Source of the DNA: Lachnoclostridium sp.
Lineage (GTDB): Bacteria; Bacillota_A; Clostridia; Lachnospirales; Lachnospiraceae
DNA: 26,824 nucleotides
NCBI GenBank assembly: GCA_015057755.1
Contig: SVDR01000031.1
Location: 1 to 26,824 of the forward strand
Reading direction: 5' to 3'
Positions 6,283-15,670 of the stretch are shown one piece after another. The position numbers and the translations under genes were made by a program. Every line of letters starts with the position of its first letter. The stretch's first letter is position 1. The notes beneath the pieces were generated by a model, which saw only the letters and a program-made list of their open reading frames with translations, did no database searches and was not told the DNA's origin.

Positions 6283-9045
6283 CTACCAAACCTCCGGAAT
6301 ATCTTCCATACAGAATAGTTTTGACTCTGCTGTTCCAAATGCAATTCCCTGTTCCTCACATCGTTCTCTGCGATTGGCATGCATATCCTCTAACAAACGT
6401 TCCATTTTTCCGGCATTTCCTGTTGACACATTTCTTCCGATATATATTTTTTCACATATTTCTTTCAGTCTCTTCTGTGCTTCCTGATTTGCACTATAGC
6501 CCTCTTTTCTCATCATCAACATTAAAATCTTGAACAATTCGTCTCCTGTATAATCTGCCAGTTCTATCGTCCTGAAGCGACGCTCCGTTCCCACATTCAA
6601 ACCTTTAAATTCCTCCAGGTACTCCGGATAAACTGCAAACACAACAGTCAGAGGCTTCTCCCTGTCCGTAAGAGGAGCCATAAATGTATTCATTGCACCC
6701 TGGCCATCAAATGTACCGGTGCACAGATCGTGTGCTTCATCAATAAATAACAGTGCTCTCTGTTCTTGCGCTTCCTTAATCTTTTCATTGACTATTTCCT
6801 GGGTTCCGCCAATGTATCTGGAAGCCAGCTGACTGGCATGAAGGATGATCGGCTTCGGAGTACCGAGCACTCCTAATAAAAACAACAGTCGCCCCAGCAT
6901 TCCAGCCACAGTCGTTTTGCCGGTTCCCGGGTTTCCGGACAGGATCATGGAACGTACTGCTACATCAATTGCTTCTTTCCCACAGGCTTTTCCTTCCATT
7001 ACTTCATTGCGGATCCGTCTGAGCTCTCTGCACACATTGTCAAGACCAATGTAATTTTCATTTAATTCTCGGATAATCGTTTCATAAGAGTCACAAACAT
7101 TTGCAGGAACAAACCACGTCGGATCAATCTCACCTTTATATAATGACTGCTCTGTGATCACATCATTTGGGCTATGGTCCATGGCATACTGAGCCAGTCG
7201 TATCATCACGTCCGCATTACCAAATGTTCTGCGATTTCGTTCTGCGTACAGACGGTTCAACATACAATCCAGTCTGGTCATCGTGTGGTCTCCGTCAGGA
7301 ATCGGCTCTGTCAATTCTTCTGAAATGGTATATCCCTGTTCTTCAAAATGATTTAACAAGATCTTTTTTAACACTTCCGGTCTGTAATCTTCCAGCACAA
7401 TAAAATTCTGATTAAATCTTCGTTCAAAACCCGGATCCAGCTTAAATACAGCGGCCATTTCTTCTTCATAACCGGCCAAAACTACACTAAAATGTCTCGA
7501 TGGATCTGTCATCGCAGAACACAAGGTGCTGACCACATCGTTTCCACTGCCCTCATTATTTACACCACCGTCTTTCTTTCCCAGTGAGTGCGCCTCATCG
7601 ATAAACAGGACCCCTTCATCCGCTGCTTCCACACAAGCCATCGTTGCCTGAGGAATACCTGCTACAAAAGAATTGGTCAAATCTTTTTTCGTCACTTCTA
7701 CAGTGTGACCACGTTTCAAAATCCCCAGTTCTTTCAGCAGCTGACCGATCAGACGCGCAATGGTTGTCTTACCAGTTCCGGGATTTCCCATCAGTACGAA
7801 GTTGGGGATTTCAAAGCGATCTTCTTGTCCGTCTGTTGTACTGTTGCCCAGACGCTTGACCGCCCAACCATACGATTTCGATCCTTGAGTCGAATCCACT
7901 TTACCGATACAATTCCGTTCCATCTTTTTCGTCGTTACATCGTAAAGATCTTTCAACTCTCCGTAAACCTTTTCCCAGCCCGGGCGGTTCAGACTTTCCA
8001 AAGCAGACTGCTTATTCTTTGCTTCCACTCCCCAGATCGCCCTGACATCTTCCACCCGGATCCGATCCTCTTCCGGTTTCGATTCCTCCACCCAGGTTTC
8101 CAATCGTGCCCGAATCTCTTTTAGATTTTCGAAACTCAATTCTTTGTATTTCTCATCTTTCGAACAGAACCTGCTGCAAAAAATAATCTCTTCTGCCAAT
8201 TCATCTAGGTCTTGATATCGGAGTTTTAATGTTTTTTTGCTGCGCCCTGTACCGATGAGCGCATACCGTTTCAAAAGATTCCTCACCTCGTCTTCCAGTG
8301 GAAATCCCACACGGCAGCAAGTTTTGGGATTAAACAAGTAGCGATTGTCCTCTCGGATGAGAAAACGGCTCTGCATATTCAGACACTGAATACTCTGGAT
8401 CAGGCTCTCCTGCTCATACAATGTGCCGGGCGCCAGAAGAATGCAGCAGTTGTCCATGTCACGCTTCTCCCACACATCTAAAATACAGTTTCGAAGTGCC
8501 TGATACTGGTTGATATCTGTGGTAAAAATATTATAAAAAACCACTGCCATATGACTTTCCCGATCCAACATCATCGGAAGGATCATATTTAAAAACTCTG
8601 ATAGACGCATATTTCTTCTGGCATAGCGGATCTGGTGCGTTTTAAAAGAAGGACGCTTGACTTTGGGCGCTGCCTCTTCTTTCTGTTCTGTCCGGTATCT
8701 GGAACCGTTTTTTCGTTCCAGCATACCGGACAGCTTCCCGCCTCCGGACTTCTTACCGTTTGATTCCGACAGTTCCTGATCCGTTTGCTGTCTGCTTTCT
8801 AAAAATACTTTTCGATTCTCATGGAAAAAGAATTTTGCACTGGTTCGATCAAGACAAAATGCACCTTTTGTACCATCTTCTCCAAAAAAGATTACATGGC
8901 GATAGCCCCGGCTTTTTAAATACTGCACCAGCATCTGCTCGAAATTTCTCGGGACCAGATCCGCCTGATAATACACATCATCCATATTTCCATACATCAA
9001 AAAGGTTTTCCCCACAGCCGCACTGCGGTCCAAAAACGTCTTCAT
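6283..9045 (-). CDS. Tandem AAA+ ATPase (SpoVK/CbbX-like) with unique N-terminal half
   Basis: 920 residues. Two AAA+ modules of the SpoVK/CbbX/EccA-like type occupy the C-terminal half. Module 1 has Walker A GNPGTGKTT at 420-428, Walker B VLFIDEAH at 479-486 and an arginine-finger-like ERRF at 541. Module 2 has Walker A at 704-712, Walker B LLFIDEAH at 765-772 and ERRF at 821. Both look active. Residues 1-340 are not recognised; they look alpha/beta and may be a degenerate P-loop-like domain (no Walker A), with a Lys/Ser-rich insertion at about 90-130. Such ATPases remodel protein complexes. The start has GGGAGG about nine bases upstream and follows the coiled-coil gene by 19 bases. Partners are probably the neighbouring coiled-coil proteins. 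Confidence 0.85.
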   Translation of the reverse strand: MKTFLDRSAAVGKTFLMYGNMDDVYYQADLVPRNFEQMLVQYLKSRGYRHVIFFGEDGTKGAFCLDRTSAKFFFHENRKVFLESRQQTDQELSESNGKKSGGGKLSGMLERKNGSRYRTEQKEEAAPKVKRPSFKTHQIRYARRNMRLSEFLNMILPMMLDRESHMAVVFYNIFTTDINQYQALRNCILDVWEKRDMDNCCILLAPGTLYEQESLIQSIQCLNMQSRFLIREDNRYLFNPKTCCRVGFPLEDEVRNLLKRYALIGTGRSKKTLKLRYQDLDELAEEIIFCSRFCSKDEKYKELSFENLKEIRARLETWVEESKPEEDRIRVEDVRAIWGVEAKNKQSALESLNRPGWEKVYGELKDLYDVTTKKMERNCIGKVDSTQGSKSYGWAVKRLGNSTTDGQEDRFEIPNFVLMGNPGTGKTTIARLIGQLLKELGILKRGHTVEVTKKDLTNSFVAGIPQATMACVEAADEGVLFIDEAHSLGKKDGGVNNEGSGNDVVSTLCSAMTDPSRHFSVVLAGYEEEMAAVFKLDPGFERRFNQNFIVLEDYRPEVLKKILLNHFEEQGYTISEELTEPIPDGDHTMTRLDCMLNRLYAERNRRTFGNADVMIRLAQYAMDHSPNDVITEQSLYKGEIDPTWFVPANVCDSYETIIRELNENYIGLDNVCRELRRIRNEVMEGKACGKEAIDVAVRSMILSGNPGTGKTTVAGMLGRLLFLLGVLGTPKPIILHASQLASRYIGGTQEIVNEKIKEAQEQRALLFIDEAHDLCTGTFDGQGAMNTFMAPLTDREKPLTVVFAVYPEYLEEFKGLNVGTERRFRTIELADYTGDELFKILMLMMRKEGYSANQEAQKRLKEICEKIYIGRNVSTGNAGKMERLLEDMHANRRERCEEQGIAFGTAESKLFCMEDIPEVW

Positions 9046-9064
9046 TCAACTTCCTCCCAACCTT

Positions 9065-10534
9065 CTACACCTGAACCATATGTTTTACTGCCTCTCTCTG
9101 ATTGTACTCTACGCGCTGGCAGGATCTTCCAATGTCTCCGGAACACTCCAGACCGCCTTTGATTCCATGATCCTTCAGCACCTGATTAATATGTTCACGA
9201 AGTTTTTGTTTTTCAAATTCCGTAACTTCTCGTTCCTCGTAGAAAATCATCATATCCATCAACATACGCGACATTTCCTCTCCGTCCTGCTCCATATCTA
9301 CGGTAAAGGAAACCGCATTTCCCGTATCTTGGTGAACAAAGTTTACCACCAGTTTTCTGCTCAGATCATCACCTTCCGGCTGGATCCAGTTCGTATCGTA
9401 CCCCTGCTCTTCCATAAATTCCGCGATAATTTCAAGCACCTGCAGTTTCTTATAGTATGCCTGCATTGCCTGGGCCGCGGTATCTACCAAGTCATCAATT
9501 TCAAAAATCATATCTTCTGTCTGAATCAGAACTTTTTCGAGCTGATATACTGTCATCTCATTTCCGTACTGTTTGATATGTTCCAGCGACTCTTCCAGAG
9601 AGTCCGCATATTTTTCGAAACCATCCTGACAAAAGTCATTGAGATCCTCCACATATGTTTGCCCGGTCTCCTCATTTGTAACAGTCAATTCACGGCGTCC
9701 ATTCACTTCCACGATCAACGCCTCTATCTGAGCTTCCACTTCTGCCTGCAGGGCCATGTGCTCCTGATATTCCAACGCATTCTGTTTTGCCAGATTTGCC
9801 CCCTTTACCACAACATCCTGAAATCCTGCAAACGCAGTCTCATAAAGGCCCTTGGAAAACAATTCTTTTGCTTTGACTAATTGACGATCCAACAGATTCA
9901 TGGCTGCATTCTGATCTGAAAACTTCTGCTCATCCGCCATGGATTTCAAAAGGATCATGGTCTCTTCTGCATCATGAAGCTCTGTTTCTGCCAGAATTTT
10001 TTGTTTTTTCTGATCTTCTTTTTTCTTGCTTTTCCAGACTTCAGACTCAGCCTGTCGTTTCTTTTCTTCCTGCAAAAGAGCGATATCGCGATCCATCTCC
10101 TCATTTGCCGTCTTGTAAAGCTCCTTCTCCTTGTCACGAAGTTCCTCTTTTAGGATATTTTTCCACTCTGTTCTCTTATCCGTCAAAAGCTGCTTTAGTT
10201 CCTTCGAATCTTTCATGTCTTTTTGACGCTTCTTCATATCCTTTGCAGAATCTTCCAGCTTTAATGCGGCACTTTTTACATGCTTCGCTTTCTTTTTCTC
10301 TACCTTTTCGATAGAAGCTTCCATATTTTCATAAGTCTTTGTTAATCCGCTGCTGGCCTTATCCAGTTTCAGTTTTTTCCGTTTTTTCATCCGTCCATAT
10401 TTATCTACCAATCCCTTTGCCAACGCTACTGTTGCAGTTGCCGCCACAGCTACAGCTGCCCCCAGGATTATAAATGGGGAAAGAAACATCCACGTTACTC
10501 CCATCATGATCATCGCTACACAACTTCCACTCAT
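9065..10534 (-). CDS. Membrane-anchored coiled-coil protein, paralogous C-terminal domain
   Basis: 489 residues. A hydrophobic segment at about 8-38 (rich in Ala/Val, no cleavage motif) is followed by Lys/Arg-rich residues, suggesting an N-terminal membrane anchor with a cytoplasmic body. Residues 55-200 are highly charged and strongly coiled-coil. Residues 360-460 contain FMEEQGY (373-379) and QPEG (385-388), a motif pair shared with the next upstream gene, where it is FMMEEQGY and QPEG. The start codon overlaps the upstream stop (ATGA), so translation is coupled. No family was recognised. By position it may be a scaffold for the tandem AAA+ ATPase. The coiled coil is low complexity, so database hits to it alone should not be trusted. 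Confidence 0.75.
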   Translation of the reverse strand: MSGSCVAMIMMGVTWMFLSPFIILGAAVAVAATATVALAKGLVDKYGRMKKRKKLKLDKASSGLTKTYENMEASIEKVEKKKAKHVKSAALKLEDSAKDMKKRQKDMKDSKELKQLLTDKRTEWKNILKEELRDKEKELYKTANEEMDRDIALLQEEKKRQAESEVWKSKKKEDQKKQKILAETELHDAEETMILLKSMADEQKFSDQNAAMNLLDRQLVKAKELFSKGLYETAFAGFQDVVVKGANLAKQNALEYQEHMALQAEVEAQIEALIVEVNGRRELTVTNEETGQTYVEDLNDFCQDGFEKYADSLEESLEHIKQYGNEMTVYQLEKVLIQTEDMIFEIDDLVDTAAQAMQAYYKKLQVLEIIAEFMEEQGYDTNWIQPEGDDLSRKLVVNFVHQDTGNAVSFTVDMEQDGEEMSRMLMDMMIFYEEREVTEFEKQKLREHINQVLKDHGIKGGLECSGDIGRSCQRVEYNQREAVKHMVQV

Positions 10535-11544
10535 ACACGTAAGTCTCCCTTCTTTCTGCTCTTTCTTCGAAATTGTTTATATTGATTCAGATCCGCCTGC
10601 TGTTTCAGCCTGGCCTCTGTGAAATCATGTCTGTCGAAATCCGCCCCCTCCGTCTCAATCGGAAAACGAAACAACGATTTCATACGTTCACGATTCACTT
10701 CCAGCATCCCTCGAATCATTTTCTCTTCCGGAAATGTCTGCACTTCCATCCACAACAAACAACGGTTTCTAACCGCAACCCCGTGCTTTCTCTCTGGCAC
10801 AAATCTTACCCATAGCTGATCATAAGGGTTTAACGAGAACACGATCTCATAACTGTCCATCAAGTTCTCCTCTCCCTCCGGCTGCAAAAATCGTGCCTGC
10901 AGACATGTATATCCTTGTTCTTCCATCATAAATTTTACTTTTTGGGCTGATATATATCGCTCATCCGAATAGAACCGCTCTGCTCCGATTCCTTCCATAA
11001 CCGCAGCCACACTGTGCTCCAATTCATCCATATTTCGCAATGCTTTTCGGAATTCATAACCCTTCCATGCCTCCTCCTTTTTTAGGTACAGTTCAGGCTT
11101 GTCTTTCTCCATCTGTTCCACAGTTCTTTTCATCCTGCTGATACTCTCTGCTATCTGACCATAAAGCTCCTTGCTCCAGAAATTCAATTCCTCTTCAGTC
11201 AGATAAAAGGAACCGGCCGGAGTTTCCAATGGTACTCTGGAATATAAAGTCAGATGTTCCGACAAGCGCTCCAATAGTTTCTTATAATCTGTAAACATTT
11301 CCAGCCATTCCTGAAATGCCTTTTCCGTTCGGATCTTCAAAAGTTGGATTTCCGTCTCTGCCGAAAGTAACATCGCAGCCGCGGCCTGATACATCTCACA
11401 TTTCGCTGCATTCTGAATCTGTGGACTTCTGCTTTTAATCAAATCCAATTCCCCCGGAAAGAAAAATTCATGCGGCTTCTGATCCAGTTCTTTCAGACCG
11501 TCTGAAATCTGTCCGCACAGATTGATAATCACCTCTCGCTCCAT
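10531..11544 (-). CDS. Hypothetical helical protein with domain shared with its neighbour
   Basis: 337 residues, soluble, mostly helical in residues 1-185, then a mixed domain (about 195-300) with FMMEEQGY (205-212) and QPEG (221-224) followed by a run of alternating hydrophobic residues that looks like beta strands. The same motif pair, in the same order, occurs in the 489-residue protein encoded next, so the two are probably related at the C-terminus. The end is basic (FRRKSRKKG). The start directly abuts the preceding stop codon and uses GGAGG seven bases upstream. Function unknown; it is one component of the radical SAM/coiled-coil/AAA+ unit. Confidence 0.72.
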   Translation of the reverse strand: MEREVIINLCGQISDGLKELDQKPHEFFFPGELDLIKSRSPQIQNAAKCEMYQAAAAMLLSAETEIQLLKIRTEKAFQEWLEMFTDYKKLLERLSEHLTLYSRVPLETPAGSFYLTEEELNFWSKELYGQIAESISRMKRTVEQMEKDKPELYLKKEEAWKGYEFRKALRNMDELEHSVAAVMEGIGAERFYSDERYISAQKVKFMMEEQGYTCLQARFLQPEGEENLMDSYEIVFSLNPYDQLWVRFVPERKHGVAVRNRCLLWMEVQTFPEEKMIRGMLEVNRERMKSLFRFPIETEGADFDRHDFTEARLKQQADLNQYKQFRRKSRKKGDLRV

Positions 11545-11880
11545 CTAGTCCTCCGTTTCTTCTTCCTGCTCCTTCACTTCCCTCACACCATCTGATAAAA
11601 GAATTGCATCCTCAATGGCACGATCCTCATGCTCACGTTCTTGGATTACTTCCTTTAGCAGACCTTCTGCTTTTTCCACCTGCTCTTGAGCAGCAGAAAG
11701 CAGTTTTTTAATCTCCATTAACTTTTTCTTCGATTTAAGCTCGTCTTCGATTTCCAGGAGTAAGCCGTCTACCACTTCATATTCCTGTGTTCTCAGTTTT
11801 AATTCACTGATATCCTCCCTGATTTCCAACTGCTCATCTTCCGTAAGCAATTCTCCGCGTTTTCTTTTCTCACCGCTCAT
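11545..11880 (-). CDS. Small acidic coiled-coil protein
   Basis: 111 residues, almost entirely charged and predicted to be coiled-coil, with a basic start (SGEKRKRG) and an acidic tail (EVKEQEEETED). No family recognised. Its start overlaps the last 11 bases of the radical SAM gene and its stop abuts the next start codon, so production is likely coupled to both. A structural or adaptor role with the other two coiled-coil proteins is plausible but not shown by the sequence. Confidence 0.7.
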   Translation of the reverse strand: MSGEKRKRGELLTEDEQLEIREDISELKLRTQEYEVVDGLLLEIEDELKSKKKLMEIKKLLSAAQEQVEKAEGLLKEVIQEREHEDRAIEDAILLSDGVREVKEQEEETED

Positions 11881-12499
11881 TCTTATTCACCCCCGGGGTC
11901 TCATTTAGTTTCTTCCACAGTTTTTTCTGATCGTGGGCCGGAACACCCACCAGCATGCCTTTTCCGTCAAAAATCCGGATTTCCACACGCCTTCCTCCTT
12001 TTCCGTAATACTCTTCTGCCTCATCTTGATAACGATCTGTCAGCTGTAAAATTCTCTGATTTTCCGAGCCGACAGCCATGCGATTTTGATCGAGTTCTTC
12101 TACATATGGTCCGTCGATTAACAGATCAATTACTTCGAGAAATTGACCAATGTTTTCATCTGTCTGTGCACGTGCCAGTAAATCCTCATACAAAAATCCC
12201 GTGTATACAATTACTCCGCAGTCACGCTTTTCTTGGATCAAACGTACCATTTGAGCTAATTCTCCAGCTTGAAGAAACGGTTCACCTCCGGAAATGGTCA
12301 TTCCCTCCGTCTTATTACCCTTTGTACAATACCAATCTGCCATTTCATTTGGTGTCACTTCATGATACGGCCCAGTCTTGTAACTATCTGCAATACAGCC
12401 TTTACAATCAAAACAACAGCCGTGAACCCATAAAACGGCTCTTACGCCTCCGGGGCCCAGAACTGTACAGTTGTCAATACGCTCTGCATATCGGATCAT
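11870..12499 (-). CDS. Radical SAM protein, NrdG-like single 4Fe-4S cluster type
   Basis: 209 residues. The cluster-binding motif is C-x3-C-x2-C (Cys28, Cys32, Cys35 in HGCCFDCKGC) and the SAM-binding ISGGEPF is at 69-75. It resembles short activating enzymes such as anaerobic ribonucleotide reductase activase, but no reductase gene (NrdD) is nearby. It has no SPASM or other extra cluster domain, which most peptide-modifying radical SAM enzymes carry. The ATG at 12499 is chosen because GGAGG lies close upstream and because the ECF-type promoter at 12532-12559 lies inside the longer open frame from 12580. It is first in the AAA+ unit. Substrate unknown: glycyl radical activation or peptide modification are both possible. 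Confidence 0.85.
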   Translation of the reverse strand: MIRYAERIDNCTVLGPGGVRAVLWVHGCCFDCKGCIADSYKTGPYHEVTPNEMADWYCTKGNKTEGMTISGGEPFLQAGELAQMVRLIQEKRDCGVIVYTGFLYEDLLARAQTDENIGQFLEVIDLLIDGPYVEELDQNRMAVGSENQRILQLTDRYQDEAEEYYGKGGRRVEIRIFDGKGMLVGVPAHDQKKLWKKLNETPGVNKNER

Positions 12500-12531
12500 A
12501 CTTTTCCCTCCAAATATCTGTGCTACTTTTA

Positions 12532-12559
12532 TATACACAAGATTCATTGAATTGTTACA
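12532..12559 (-). promoter_or_regulatory. ECF-type promoter of the radical SAM/AAA+ unit
   Basis: TGTAACA (12553-12559) and TGTGTATA (12532-12539) on the minus strand, 13 bases apart. The same pair with the same spacing precedes the leader peptide genes at 18139 and 24489. The AAC in the -35 box is typical of ECF sigma promoters. The radical SAM start codon is 32 bases after the -10 box. It begins just after the upstream terminator, so this unit depends on it. Confidence 0.72.
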
Positions 12560-12562
12560 CAC

Positions 12563-12612
12563 AAAAAAAGACCGCTGCATAATAGAGTTAATCTCTACTA
12601 TGCAGCAGTCTT
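12563..12612 (-). terminator. Rho-independent terminator after the kinase gene
   Basis: A 20-bp stem (12568-12587 with 12593-12612) with a five-base loop, followed on the minus strand by seven T residues. The two imperfect positions are G-U pairs in minus-strand RNA but A-C mismatches in plus-strand RNA, which shows that it acts on minus-strand transcripts. It separates the signalling unit from the radical SAM unit. Confidence 0.9.
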
Positions 12613-12640
12613 AAAAACCAGCATATTATCCCAATCATTT

Positions 12641-15600
12641 CTAATATTGCGGCGCTTCAAAATTCCATACCTGCTGTTCAAAACTCTGACAAAAAGCATC
12701 CTGTTCACTGAGTTTTTTCAGTTCCCCTTTATAATCTTCCATACGGCCACTGTAGAACAATCCTTCTATCTGGATTTTGCTTAAATCGCCCGGAGTTTCA
12801 TATTGCGCGAATCTAGAAAAGATTATCCGTGCACGCTCCATCACATTATCCTCTTCATCAATCAGGTAAAGATACATAGAACTGTATCTGGAACCCTCAA
12901 AATCAATCGCTTCATAAATCTGCTCAGCCACATCCACCACATCCTGGGCAAATGTTTCCGTTACATCCAAGTGCGTTTTTACATAAAGGATTGAGGTTCC
13001 ATTGTCAAATGCTTCTGCATTCTCGACAACCGTTTGTATCTGACTTACAACTTCTTCCAACTGCTCTGCATCAGAAACCGGAAGATCATACCAGTCCTGA
13101 TACTGGTCACTGGAAGCTTTCCACGTATCCAGCGATAAACTGGTCGGAAGTGTTTCTCCCAGATATGTTTCATTCAGGTACTCGACAAACCATTTATTTT
13201 CTTCTGTAATCCCTTCATCTTTGAAGTAATACATGTCATCAAAGATTAAATGAATGGCTTCGCCATCCTTTTTCTCAAAGGATGCTTTCTCCAAAATACC
13301 GGTAAAATACGGAATTGAGCGGAATTCCATCACAATCGGAATCTGTTCTAAGTCTGTCGCATTGACAATATCCCAAATGCTGTTTTTGTAATACTCATTC
13401 TCCACAGCCGCAATGATCCGGTAACTGCCATCTTCCTGTTTTTCAAGATTCAAAGTGATAGCATCTCCTGCGTAGATTCGGAGCGTACCGATCTGCAAAA
13501 ACGGACTTTCCTTTGTTCTTCCTAACATCTGCCATATCGGATAACCCATATGCTTTAAATCCGTTTTAACTGCCACACCAATTCCGGCATCGCTGTTATA
13601 AAAACCAATGGCATACGGCTGTTCCAGAGCATCCAAGCGCTTCTTTAAGTACCCCTCAAGATCAAGCCACTGACCATCGGATAATTCCTCTGATTCATAA
13701 ATCTTAAGCCGAACCGTAATGGTCTCTCCGGAAATCTCTGTCAAATCACATTGGAATTCTCCCGGTTTTGTTTTATTATCCTCTGCAATCCTCTGCCATT
13801 CGACACCCTCATCCAAATCGTAGTTAAACCAGAATCCACATTCCAGAATGTCATGAGTCAGATTCCATTGGATCAGCTCATTAAAATACGTCTGAGTTTG
13901 CAATTCCAGATCATCCGGATCCAGGATATAAAAGGTCCTGCCATCTCCTGCTGAAAAAATATCTGTATAATACCAATAGCCGTCTCTGTTTCGTTCCATA
14001 TCCTGACCGAAACGCAAATATTCACCCCAGCTTTCGATGGTTGCTGCGTACTCCTCCGCATATTCTTCCGTCAGGACCAGCTTGATATATTCGTACTCTT
14101 CTGACTTTATTTCGTACACTGCAGGATCCACACCCTCTATGGTTCCCTTGGAAAACTCTACTGTCTCCAAATCCTCACGTTCGATCTTTATGTACTCTTT
14201 CGAATAAAAATCAAATGCATAGAAATCAATCGCTCTGGTTAAAAAGCACTGTAGAACTTCTTTTAAAGACTTATCACCCAGAGCCCATTCTGGAAGTGCA
14301 AGTTCGATATTATCGTCATTTACCTTAAATCCATATGGTTCTCCATTTGTGAGCACCTCAATTCTTCCGGTCAAAGTTTCAATAGCTTTATTAAAGCCTT
14401 TTACCGTCATTTCATCCTGGACTGTCAATGTGATGTGATAATATCCATCTTCATAGCTTAATTCATCCGGGTCCATAACAATCGTTGATGCACCGGTCTC
14501 TGTTTCCGAAATTTCGATTGCAGTATCCTCCACTGCCGGCACTGACTCTTTTCCTGACAGCTTCGATACGCCAAAAACGGTCCCCAAGACACAAGCGGCC
14601 AATCCGATCCCGATCATCGGGGATAACGATTTCCGTTTCGATTCTTCCGGAGGACCAGCTGGCGGCTCTTCCGGCGAATCTTTTGGCAAAACAATCGGCT
14701 CAGATATTTTTTCGACCATCGCTTTCAGTTCTCCGACGTTCTGATAACGATCCTCTGCATTTACCGCCATACCTTTTTTCAAAATATCTTCCTGCAATAC
14801 CGTGATCGCAATTCCCAAATCTGACGGCCACTGCAATTCATCTTTATGGAATCGTTCCAGGGCATCATCCGGAGTGAGTCCTGTAATGCACTTGTACATG
14901 GTTGCGCAGAGTGCATAAATATCCGTCCATGGACCTTGCTTTCCCTTGGGACGATACTGCTCCTCCGGAGCATAACCGGCTTTTAATACGACAGAAACAC
15001 TATTCTGGTCTGACAGGTCCAAAACTCGTGCTGCGCCGAAATCCATTAATTTCACACTGCCGTTTTTTAACAGCATGATATTATCCGGGCTGATATCACG
15101 ATGCACAACCCCCACTTCATGGACCTTCTCAAGCGCATCCATAACCGGCTTCATTAATTCAAAAATTTCATCTGCCGTAAACTGGCGATTCCGCAAAGTT
15201 TTTCTCAGATCCTGCCCATCCAGGTATTCCATTACAATATAAGCAGTCTCATTTTCCTCAAAATAATCCCGGACTTCTACAACGCCTCGTTCATCATGGA
15301 ACTGTGCAAGTGCTCTCGCTTCATTTAAGAATTTCTTCTTTCCGGCCTCGATAAATTCAGCCTGATTTTTATCTATAATAGTAATAGCCGAAGTGACAGC
15401 AGCATTTCGATTGGCGTAACCGTTCGGGTAATATTCCTTAACAGCCACTCTCATATCCAGACGAAGATCGCGGCCCATATAAGTAATACCAAATCCACCC
15501 TGACCGATAGCCAGTCCGATCAGATATCGGTTGTTCAGTATCGTTCCCGGAGTTAGACGATGGGGCGCAACCGCATGATCTCCCCGATGTCCACAGTGAG

Positions 15601-15655
15601 AACATATGTCTCCATTGCCCATGGGCATCATGCATTTCATACAATACTTATCCAT
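12641..15655 (-). CDS. Membrane Hanks-type Ser/Thr protein kinase with zinc ribbon and large outer domain
   Basis: 1004 residues. Residues 1-25 are a zinc ribbon (Cys5, Cys8, Cys18, Cys21). Residues 43-315 are a kinase domain with all key motifs: glycine loop GQGGFG (51-56), Lys73 in VAVKEY, HRDISPDN (185-192), DFG (205-207) and APE (229-231). A Pro/Glu linker precedes one membrane segment at about 347-363, and the remaining 640 residues should lie outside. That part contains two similar segments (starting near 400 and 640) that look to me like the P1 region of SecD, a weak resemblance. No PASTA repeats. The ATG at 15655 is chosen (GGAG about eight bases upstream) over a TTG at 15661. It follows the PP2C gene, its likely opposing enzyme. 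It is the last gene before a strong terminator. Confidence 0.9.
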   Translation of the reverse strand: MDKYCMKCMMPMGNGDICSHCGHRGDHAVAPHRLTPGTILNNRYLIGLAIGQGGFGITYMGRDLRLDMRVAVKEYYPNGYANRNAAVTSAITIIDKNQAEFIEAGKKKFLNEARALAQFHDERGVVEVRDYFEENETAYIVMEYLDGQDLRKTLRNRQFTADEIFELMKPVMDALEKVHEVGVVHRDISPDNIMLLKNGSVKLMDFGAARVLDLSDQNSVSVVLKAGYAPEEQYRPKGKQGPWTDIYALCATMYKCITGLTPDDALERFHKDELQWPSDLGIAITVLQEDILKKGMAVNAEDRYQNVGELKAMVEKISEPIVLPKDSPEEPPAGPPEESKRKSLSPMIGIGLAACVLGTVFGVSKLSGKESVPAVEDTAIEISETETGASTIVMDPDELSYEDGYYHITLTVQDEMTVKGFNKAIETLTGRIEVLTNGEPYGFKVNDDNIELALPEWALGDKSLKEVLQCFLTRAIDFYAFDFYSKEYIKIEREDLETVEFSKGTIEGVDPAVYEIKSEEYEYIKLVLTEEYAEEYAATIESWGEYLRFGQDMERNRDGYWYYTDIFSAGDGRTFYILDPDDLELQTQTYFNELIQWNLTHDILECGFWFNYDLDEGVEWQRIAEDNKTKPGEFQCDLTEISGETITVRLKIYESEELSDGQWLDLEGYLKKRLDALEQPYAIGFYNSDAGIGVAVKTDLKHMGYPIWQMLGRTKESPFLQIGTLRIYAGDAITLNLEKQEDGSYRIIAAVENEYYKNSIWDIVNATDLEQIPIVMEFRSIPYFTGILEKASFEKKDGEAIHLIFDDMYYFKDEGITEENKWFVEYLNETYLGETLPTSLSLDTWKASSDQYQDWYDLPVSDAEQLEEVVSQIQTVVENAEAFDNGTSILYVKTHLDVTETFAQDVVDVAEQIYEAIDFEGSRYSSMYLYLIDEEDNVMERARIIFSRFAQYETPGDLSKIQIEGLFYSGRMEDYKGELKKLSEQDAFCQSFEQQVWNFEAPQY

Positions 15656-15670
15656 ACTCAAACTCCTTAC

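Noticed and set aside
7588..8124. 178-residue plus-strand frame inside the AAA+ gene
   Set aside because: It lies opposite intact Walker motifs and has no start signal; shadow frame.
9675..9700. A further TGTAACA box on the plus strand
   Set aside because: No TGTGTATA follows at the required spacing, and it lies inside a coding region with no gene downstream on that strand.
9080..9880. 266-residue plus-strand frame opposite the 489-residue coiled-coil gene
   Set aside because: Long antisense frames are common opposite Lys/Glu-rich coiled coils. The minus frame has coupled starts and a shared domain.
11870..12499. Anaerobic ribonucleotide reductase activase (nrdG)
   Set aside because: The motifs are similar, but no reductase gene is present and the operon context is coiled-coil and AAA+ genes, so the specific name is not supported.
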